A DNA stretch of 64,000 nt, from NCBI GenBank assembly GCA_036365515.1, contig CM070874.1, positions 244,268,430-244,332,429 of the forward strand, read 5' to 3'. The notes below the pieces were generated by a model. The model had not been told where the DNA came from. It saw only the letters and a program-made list of their open reading frames with translations, and did not search any database. Below are positions 56,512-64,000 of this stretch, in pieces. The DNA comes from Torymus aiolomorphi (lineage: Eukaryota; Arthropoda; Insecta; Hymenoptera; Torymidae). A program made the position numbers and the translations under genes. Numbering within the stretch: the first letter of the stretch is position 1; each line of letters starts with the position of its first letter.

Positions 56512-57556
56512 GGGGGCTAGACACCTTTTTTCTCTGAAATAAGAAGTCACATTTTAATACATAAATGTAAACTAATTATTGCATACTTTTTACATATAAA
56601 AGTGGGTATATTTATCTTACCTTAAAACTTTCTCCGATGGGCCTTTTATGTGGTCCAGAACCATAGTCATCGATGAAACAAGTTTTTTCAATATCCATAA
56701 GCTTTGAAATTTTCCTGTGGATGGATTGACTTCAGATTTGAACTAAATTACTCCTGAATAGTATAATTCTCATATGAGTGTAGGGATTTTTGATCTAATG
56801 AGAAAAAAAAAATTGTGCTGTTTTTCAAGAGTTTTTTTTCTAATTTTTTTTAATTTTTTATATTTTTTCATAATTTTTCTGATGTAAAAATTTTTTCCGA
56901 CATTTAATCCTAAATCCCTACACTCATATGAGAATTATACTATTCAGGAGTAATTTAGTTCAAATCTGGAGTCAATCCATCCACAGGAAAATTTCAAAGC
57001 TTACGGATAGTGAAAAAACTTGTTTCATCGATGACTATGGTTCTGGACCATATAAAAAGGCCCATCGGAGAAAGTTTTAAGGTAAGGTAAATATACCCAC
57101 TTTTATATGTAAAAAGTATGAAATAATTAGTTTACATTTATGTATTAAAATGTGACTTCTTATTTCAGAGAAAAAAAAATTGTGCTGTTTTTCAAGAGTT
57201 TTTTTTCTAATTTTTTTAAATTTTTTATATTTTTTCATAATTTTTCTGATGTAAAAATTTTTTCCGACATTTAATCCTAAATCCCTATACTCATATGAGA
57301 TTGATACTATTCAGGAGTAATTTAGTTCAAATCTGGAGTCAATCCATCCACAGGAAAATTTCAAAGCTTACGGATAGTGAAAAAACTTGTTTCATCGATG
57401 ACTATGGTTCTGGACCATATAAAAGGCCCATCGGAGAAAGTTTTAAGGTAAGGTAAATATACCCACTTTTATATGTAAAAAGTATGAAATAATTAGTTTA
57501 CATTTATGTATTAAAATGTGACTTCTTATTTCAGAGAAAAATGGTGTCTAGCCCCC
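56512..57556. mobile_element. piggyBac-like MITE (TTAA, GGGGGCTAGACACC ends)
   Basis: Ends are GGGGGCTAGACACC and GGTGTCTAGCCCCC with TTAA on both sides, the target used by piggyBac-type transposases. The left ~300 bases are the inverted copy of the right ~330. In addition the right half is duplicated in tandem: 56807-57174 and 57175-57556 are near-identical from 'aattgtgctgtttttcaag' to 'gtgacttcttatttcag'. No transposase gene is present. It sits inside a gypsy pol gene. Confidence 0.8.
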
Positions 57557-57560
57557 TTAA

Positions 57561-58181
57561 ACAAGTTAGTTTGAGTGACCGCACCGACACTTATTGGTTC
57601 GTTCTTGAATTTATCAATGTCTATCATTCGTGATGATATTAACTGTTGCCAAGTAGAGAGCTCGGGTCACAATCTATGGATAAAAAGGGCGGAATGTTAT
57701 CATATCTCATTAAAACGTGATATCGCGAATTTTCGATAGATGATATTACAAGGAGGGGCTCTGTTTTATTTACGTGGGAAGGTTCCACACAGGACTTCCT
57801 TTTCCCACAGGAATTTAATTTATTCCACACAGGATTATCTTTTGCCACACAGGAATTTAACTTGTTCCACACATGATTTTCTTTTCCCACACAGGATACA
57901 ATGTTACATACTTTGGTACTCACTACCCGGGGTATATCATCATCATTGGAAACGTCGGATGCACTCTCATCATAGGGTTTGATTAAGGACAATTCATTGT
58001 CCGTCGTGGGTTCTTGAAGAGCAATTACCCCTTGAACCGTTGTCTGTACATTATTAGTCCTACCTTTGCCAAACGGGATTTCTTTATAGGAATTTTCCTG
58101 TTGGTCTCCGGCTCTATCCTTCCCGTGCACGGAAGTACTAAGCTCCAGGGCCGCATGGTCCCTGAGCCCCTCGACATACAC
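57561..58181 (-). pseudogene. pol: Gypsy pol fragment upstream of integrase
   Basis: The minus-strand reading reaches the MITE as MIDIDKFKNEPISVGAVTQ and resumes on the other side as SKIIYSLFIKERSDEI, so one gene was split. A frame of 180 codons (57639-58181) covers the upstream part. It contains a small tandem duplication (NPVWNKLNSC appearing twice in changed form, 57785-57900). No catalytic motif is left in this part. Confidence 0.5.
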
Positions 58182-58660
58182 GAGAAATTCAGTTGCTGCG
58201 GTCGTAACCGGAACTTTATCACTTGCCAGGGTTTCGTGATAGGAATTTACTTGTTAGCCCTGGGTCCTACTCTCCTCGATACGTGCGGAAGTACATCGGT
58301 CCGTCGGGATTTCTTGATAGGGATTTTCCTGTTGATCTTATATGATATTTACACGCGGGAAAAGGATAAAAAAGTTGGTGGCTTATAAAATGGTTAGTAA
58401 AATCTAAAGCACTTTTCAGTAGACTTTTGAGTAGAATTTATTTGCATTTTTTATTTCATTCCTGTTTAAAAACGATGGAAACAAGGAAAAATATTTTGGG
58501 TAATGAAAGTAAATCACGAGATTCTGCACATGTAGGGATGATATATTTAAAGAGTATCAATTAAAAATTATAGCCATAGTAATTATTTATTATGGTGGAC
58601 TTATAAGTATAAACATTTTTAATGATGTTATGCAAAAATTTAGAATTCTACATTCACAAA
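58182..58660. other. No supported gene
   Basis: 58065-58340 contains three direct copies of a ~28-bp phrase ('gggatttctttataggaatt' and variants); no domain recognised. Confidence 0.4.
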
Positions 58661-58872
58661 ACCCACCGGTAAATTGCAAACTGTCGGGCCTGCCAAGTAT
58701 GTATGGGAGACTGGAGGATCAACCATGCTAGAGTAGCTCTAGACTTCTCTTGTCCTCCCAAGATGCGTACTATTATAGAAAGTTCAAAATTGAGAAAGAA
58801 TAATGATAAATAGAGATGTGTTGGTAACACTGTAATTGCTTTATATAGGCTTTGACTTTTCATAAATATCTG
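58661..58872 (+). repeat. 5S rRNA-like interspersed repeat, copy C
   Basis: CCACCGGTAAATTGC, GTCGGGCCTG, CCAAGTATGTATGGGAGACT and GGAGGATCAACC, followed by the same ~110-bp tail as copies A and B ('ctctagacttctcttgtcc', 'aattgagaaagaata', 'ggctttgacttttcataaa'). It ends directly against the LTR at 58873. Confidence 0.5.
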
Positions 58873-59663
58873 TGTTATATCCTGTTTCTTTGTTTGTTAT
58901 TATGAGTGATTAATAAAGTAATTTTATATTTTTGTTTGATTGTTTATTTATGGAGGATAAAGAGGCGATGAGATACAGATTTACATTTCATAATTTCGGT
59001 GATGCGTCGTGAGATAAAAGGAAGAAAGGAGGGTGGCGCGCGCCTTCTTGATATAAGGTGGTGGGTTATATTACTCTTACTAATTTACCACTGGTTTCGC
59101 GTAATCCGGCAGCTACTTTTCCTGTCAGTTGGTGATGAGATGACGACTCTCGTCTCGGTCTTCTCGATGGCTCTCATCGAACTCGGTCTCGTCGATGCAG
59201 ATGGCGGATGGTCTCTTTTATGTCTCTCGTCGATCTCTAGTCGCGGCGAACGGCGGTATATATGATGCATGCACCGCCACAGGTGCACCATGCTCTCCGG
59301 TATCCCGAAGTCGGCGAAGTACTTGTCGATAATGCGGATGTGCTGGAGCCGGAGTATCCTTGCGCCTATCTCGTCGCATGAAGGTGGAGGAGCAACTCCC
59401 GTTGGCGCGTGCAGGCGATTCTCTTGTGAGGGGTCTGATGCTCACTTTTTGAGTCTCGCGCGAAGTTCGCTCGGGCAGGCCACGAGAATTCAAACGCGCT
59501 ATCGCGTTCTCCTCGGCGCTGGTCTAGTCCAGCTGTGTCAGAACTCTCATAGCGTGAGAGCGCTGGACAGCGGACACCCGCATCCGCCGAGAAGAATGCA
59601 GCGTGCTGCGAGAACCGATATTATAATAATAAAATTCACGCTACGAGAGGCTAGAACATAACA
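58873..59663 (-). repeat. LTR of an LTR retrotransposon (minus strand)
   Basis: Ends TGTTATATCC...GAACATAACA are inverted (TGTTAT/ATAACA). On the minus strand the polypurine run AAGGGAGGGGG lies directly before TGTTATGTTC, so this is the 3' LTR of a minus-strand element. An AATAAA signal occurs on the minus strand near 58943. No second LTR or coding region follows to the right, so the internal part is missing or very decayed. Confidence 0.55.
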
Positions 59664-59674
59664 CCCCCTCCCTT
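59664..59674 (-). promoter_or_regulatory. Polypurine tract next to the LTR
   Basis: AAGGGAGGGGG on the minus strand, immediately before the LTR. Confidence 0.5.
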
Positions 59675-61150
59675 AATCCAGGGTAAGAGCGTGCCGTCTC
59701 TGGCAGGATAATGTGTTCGGAAATTAATACGTGCGCAGGCGTAATCTTGGTACGATGAAAATGGAGAGTCGGAGCTAAAGATTGCCACTAATTCGGACAG
59801 AAACACCAACTAAATAAATATTTATTTTGAAGAGAGAGTTGTAATGATAAGGGACAATAGACAATAATTAATTAAAAGATATATGAGGGTAAATACATAA
59901 TTTGCCTGCGACTTTCCATTTTAGCGCACGCTCTCACCCTCTGCAAAAATGCTACGCTCGATGTCATTTAAAATACGCTTAAAATTGTTGCATGACGACC
60001 CGTGCTCCAGTTCTCAGTAAATGAAGAGGGAAAAGAAAAAGAAAGTAGGAGGGGTTTTCCTTTCTGAGACAAGTTGGATTTCCGTGGTAATAGCTATTTA
60101 AGCGATAGTTAAATGGATATTGTTAAACGGAGGTAGAAGGAGTTAATCAGGTTGTTAGATTCGTTTAGAATGTTAAGTTGATAAAGGTTTCAGGAAAGTA
60201 TAGCACGACTGACCAAAAGTACAGATTCACAGACGCGTTGATACATTTCGGTTTTTGGTACAAATATACTACAAATAATAATCGTGTATGACATGGTTAA
60301 TTAATCTTATATAAAATTCGTTAGGCGCAGTACAATCGCGGAGTAAAGGTTCCTAATTTGCCATTATCATAACGGCGGGTGTCCCTCGTAAAGTTATTTT
60401 AGCGAAATAATCATTTGCGGCGTTTCTCTGACGCACGCAGAATGTGAGTACATACTGCAGTCTTCAATGAGTTGGTCAACTTGGATGCTGCGATTGGCGA
60501 TTATTACTGAGGTAGCTGAGGTTTTTCGCGCTGGAGTAGTTGGTTATGGATTACAGTTGTTTTGTGCATGCCCGTTACTCCATACATGGCCTATTCATAA
60601 GGCGTTCTTTTGAAGAAGTCGTAGATTTAAAAAATTCCAGAATTTCCAGGAGGGCATTCGCTTTCAGTTCTCGTTTCTTACGTCCTGCAAATGGTGATAC
60701 GCAGTAATATGGCTAGTAAAAGAAATAAGATTGTGTGTAGCTGTGTGTCGTTAGTGTATTCGAAATGCTAAACCTATAATGATTGTTGTTTGCATTTTCC
60801 GTTAGTTATTTTTTTTTTCCTTTTGAGGCGTAAGTTTGTATTATAAAGGTTGTTTGCTTGCACTATTTCGCTTCCTCACGAATATCAACTTGTTAGAATA
60901 AGCAGTGTGTACAAGGTCACGGTGAAATGTCTTAATGATTCAGCAGTCATCAATTATTTTCGAGTTTGTGCACTTTTGTGCATAATAAACAAATAGGTAT
61001 AACAATAAGTTTTCAAAGTTTTTCTCCGCATGCTAGGTCAAGGGCAACTGGCATACCAGTCATATGTCGGGATATCAGGCCCGAGCCTAGTGCGATTAAA
61101 AGTAGCTTCTTGGAGTTGTTAGTTTGTTGTTAGGGTGCTCGTTTACAAAG
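59675..61150. other. No gene seen
   Basis: Mixed AT-rich sequence with no coding motifs; it could be the untranslated remains of the LTR element. Confidence 0.4.
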
Positions 61151-61159
61151 GAGTGAGTT

Positions 61160-61336
61160 CAACACGCAGTTGGCATAACCCTATCATTAGTCATGAATCG
61201 AACCCGAACCGAACATGGCTAAAATTAGTTGTTTGAAAACAAGAACCGTATTCTTTATCCATACTCGTCAAGGTTAACACACAGTTGGCATAATCCTATC
61301 ATTAGTCGGGAATCGAACCCGAACCGAACATGGTTA
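61160..61336 (-). repeat. Direct repeat with tRNA-like B-box
   Basis: A ~60-bp phrase occurs at 61160-61220 and 61276-61336 ('cagttggcataatcctatc', 'gaatcgaacccgaaccgaac'). On the minus strand the second copy reads GGGTTCGATTCCCGAC, a perfect match to the pol III B-box core GGTTCGANTCC. No full cloverleaf could be drawn. Confidence 0.45.
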
Positions 61337-61879
61337 AATGAGTGACTTTTTGGAAGAGGAGATTTAATAGAGATGTCAGACACTACCGAAGATTGGCATG
61401 GCTCCGTAACATCGAGGGGTTCGAGGTGGTTCTCGAGAGAGGTGAGACAATGCTCGTTGGATGAGTTACTTCCCATGTTGATTGAGTCGGGGTCTGAGCA
61501 TTTCTTGTGAGTGGCATTTCATTGCCGGATTAGGGAAATTCATTGGAGTTTGCTCCCCTGTGAGATAAAAAGGAAAAGAGAGGTGGACTCGATGACGAGT
61601 TCGTGACGATACGTCAGGTTTTTTTTTTGTTTGTGGAGCTTATCGGCTTTATCACTGATCGGGGTAGGACTCCCTAAATAAAAAGAGATTGAAACGTTAC
61701 GCTGTATTGCACGCGCATCTCATGACGTAGTGTCATGGCATCATGTAAGAGAGAGGCAGAGATAGATTTGATGGTGGGCGTGGCCGACTACGGCGGTTCG
61801 CAGGGCACGGGCGATGATGGCAGCGGGGGGGGGGGGCGTCGTCGGACAAGGCTGCGGAGCCGCTGCTCCTACCAGCAGT

Positions 61880-61890
61880 GTTACCAGCAG

Positions 61891-61968
<78 letters not shown>
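61880..61968. repeat. GA microsatellite
   Basis: About 40 GA units in a nearly unbroken run from 61893 to 61968; the flanking frames are repeat artefacts. Confidence 0.95.
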
Positions 61969-61971
<3 letters not shown>

Positions 61972-63300
61972 TAATAAACGTCTAATATTGGTCATTTTAA
62001 GTGGAATAGTTGGGTTTTATTTGCAAGTGTATTCTGCGTTCTCCGCTTTAGCGTTTTTCAGCCATCGGCGTGGGTATCAGCCCCAGGCTATCTGTCGTGT
62101 CGACGCGCCCTGAAGAAGAGGTCTCATCAATAAGGAGGTAGCTGGTACCACGAGTCTGACGCTCATCATTAATAAATTTGGTCTTGGGGTAGAATCACTT
62201 TTGCGTTGCGTGGTGCAATTACGCAACGTTACAATTTATGTTGTAAAGTTGCCATCTATTCCTCTAACAATAATATCCATTTGACAGATTCTCTTTATTA
62301 TGTTATCAGTTCCGCTGCTTTATGCAGTTCTCTTTTAAGTTCAGATGTTTTAGCTGCTTTAAATGTTCCTTCCATTATTGACCTGTTTTTTTCTGGGACG
62401 GCGTTAAGGTCTATAACTCTGCAGAGGTTCATGGTGAGGTATTACCTACAAGCTCTGCAATTTTCAAGAAAATTGGGATTCCGAAACCCTGAGTCTATCT
62501 TACGTAGCCTAACCTCATTTTATTTGATATTATTTAACCGGTAGTCTGTCATAAATATACCACATACACTTTTAATGTAACTTTAAAATAAAAAATCTAT
62601 ACCTTTTTATTACAGTTTGAAAGTTGTTTTTGGTATTCCATATAGAAATTTCTTACACAAAAAAAGCTTATAATCATACACTTTTAATGTTCCATCTCAC
62701 TATTCTTTTTCCAATAAACACTATTTCTGCGCTTCAGTAATAATATTTACATAGAATTACTTTACTTCACATTATCTTGTACTAGGTAACTGCCACAAAT
62801 ACAACACAAGCATTTAACGTATGCAAAATCCATATATATATATGGGAGCGTCCAGCAGAAACGGGCCACCGATCGCGCGCGGTGCCTTTTTTCGCGTAAA
62901 AGGCGCTCTGTTTAACTCGTTCATAATCGTATGCTGCGTCTTCGAAAAAAAAAAACCAAGGACCTATATCGATAGATTTTTTCCTGCTCTTTCCAACGGT
63001 GCCATTGTTTTTATTGCGAAACGCTTTCTTCCGGACGAAAACTCGAGTTGAATATTGAAAGCCATTTTTCTCAAAGTATATCATGTTTTTTTTCAAAATA
63101 AACTACACCATTGGAAAGTACAACTCTTATACTTCAAAACCCTATCTTGGAGAAGTTGGAGAAATAAAGGGTTTAAAAGTAACAACATGAAAAAGACAGC
63201 GCCGAGGGTCCGCGCGAGCCCCTCGTGCCCGTGCGTACGGCACGTTTAAGTGCATGCTCTATTCAATTCGCTAATAATCGTGTACCAAGTCATTTTGCTG
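61969..63300. other. No supported gene
   Basis: Short frames only. A short TATATA run at 62832-62843. The stretch 62820-63240 is moderately GC-rich in patches but shows no domain. Confidence 0.4.
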
Positions 63301-63760
63301 TTGATGCTGAGAGGCATTTTCATGCAACAGCCCACGGAAAAATGTATGTGATGGAATAGGTGCTTCCGTGAAAAGCAATGCCAGACGAGAAAGTTTACGG
63401 AAAGTATCCGACAATTATATATTAACGCCCCAAGATTTATACAAATGGGCAACTGAGTATTTAAAAAATATTGAGTGCTTTTTTTCATCAAAAGACGATT
63501 ACTTAAAGGCTACAGAAAAGCTACAAAACAGGCTAACCTCAGCTAAGACAATACCTGGAACTCAATTGTTTCATTGTATTAAATTATTAAATGATGCAAA
63601 AAAGTTAGAACTTAAAAGATTTTCAGCGTCAGAAGAATCTCAATTATATCTACCGATGAAAAAAGAAAAAGTACTTAAAACTCAAACAAAGAAAGAAGCG
63701 GATGTCGCAAAAAGGACAATTCTTATAAAATCAAAAAAATGTAAAAAAATTAGAATTTAA
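63300..63760 (+). pseudogene. C-terminal fragment of an unnamed, probably transposon-linked protein
   Basis: The open part (63368-63760) reads NARRESLRKVSD, YILTPQDLYKWATEYLKNIE, then TIPGTQLFHCI and a lysine-rich end. In the bases just before, one frame gives HATAHGK and another CDGIGASVKSNARRESL, so a frameshift lies at about 63345. A conserved HGK..CDGIG(G/A).VK motif followed by a helix is something I recall from a large family of uncharacterised arthropod and cnidarian proteins often found near transposons; I cannot name it. No catalytic residues are identified, and the upstream half is absent. Confidence 0.4.
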
Positions 63761-64000
63761 AGGAAAAGGTAATATTGTTATGCCAGATTAAATAATCTAT
63801 AAGGTTATTTTAAATTTCTGTTTCACTGCTTTCAGTGCATTCATGGATATTTTTATGTTTAATATATTATGTTTTTCAAATTTTTTTATATAAATGAACA
63901 AAGTTCATTGTAATATTATACTAACTGTTACAACTAGATCCACAAAATTATGTCCACGCATTGGCATTGTAAGTTACAAAACATTTTATATTTACAAAAA
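63761..64000. other. AT-rich end of window
   Basis: No feature seen. Confidence 0.5.

Noticed and set aside
58014..58388. 124-codon plus frame with repeated hydrophobic segments
   Set aside because: The hydrophobic repeats come from three direct copies of a short DNA phrase; antisense to the gypsy remnant.
61735..62113. Frames across the GA tract
   Set aside because: Arg-Glu and Ser-Leu repeats from a GA microsatellite; no conserved flank.

Overview
The window looks like a transposon-packed, gene-poor stretch of an insect nuclear genome. Spliced-gene signals, poly-A-type LINE tails, abundant CA/GA/TA microsatellites and Ty3/gypsy, errantivirus-like, LINE, piggyBac-like and foldback elements all point that way. 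The repeat vocabulary (hairpin repeats beside CA tracts, 'AAAATGGCGGATCC' satellites) suggests a hymenopteran, but that is inference from memory. No bacterial-type operon, CRISPR array, complete tRNA or complete rRNA gene was seen. The only host coding sequence I can support is one exon of a regucalcin/SMP-30 gene at about 37.9-38.1 kb on the minus strand.

Layout: 1.4-11.5 kb is a complete, young Ty3/gypsy retrotransposon on the minus strand (LTRs of 1069 and 1071 bp, 4-bp target duplication ATAC). Its Gag has no zinc knuckle, its integrase ends in an AT-hook-like tail, and an extra ORF with a coiled coil and a degenerate zinc knuckle lies 3' of pol. 11.9-15.4 kb is a LINE inserted in a ~310-bp satellite. 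16.3-22.6 kb is an errantivirus-like element on the minus strand (LTRs ~333 bp, AGTTAT...ATAACT, duplication CGCG) with gag, pol and the 3' part of a decayed env. 22.6-24.1 kb holds microsatellite, a 150-bp tandem repeat and a second LINE fragment. 25.2-26.5 kb has two minisatellites, one with a 90-bp (30-codon) period. 27.6-30.4 kb is a 1.1-kb-arm inverted repeat carrying a sequence that resembles the 3' half of 5S rRNA. 32.0-33.0 kb is a foldback element, and 33.2-34.5 kb a decayed LINE with RNase H. 34.5-36.4 kb is satellite, 36.6-37.9 kb TIR elements, and 39-40.7 kb a TIR element containing satellite and CA repeats. 41.3-46.7 kb is a long CR1/Jockey-like LINE (minus) with a PHD-like finger in ORF1 and tandem monomers upstream. 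48.4-51.1 kb has two diverged LTR-like sequences. 51.7-52.8 kb is another foldback. 55.4-58.2 kb is a decayed gypsy pol fragment split by a piggyBac-like MITE at TTAA. 58.9-59.7 kb is an LTR with an adjacent polypurine tract, and 63.3-63.8 kb a fragment of an unnamed protein family.

The elements do not act together as one system. They form a nested record of insertions: a LINE in a satellite, a MITE in a gypsy integrase gene, LTR elements beside microsatellites, all around one surviving host exon. The most unusual items are the 3' accessory ORF of the first gypsy element, the 5S-like interspersed repeat, the 30-codon-period repeat and the errantivirus copy with two catalytic-motif substitutions plus a nonsense codon.
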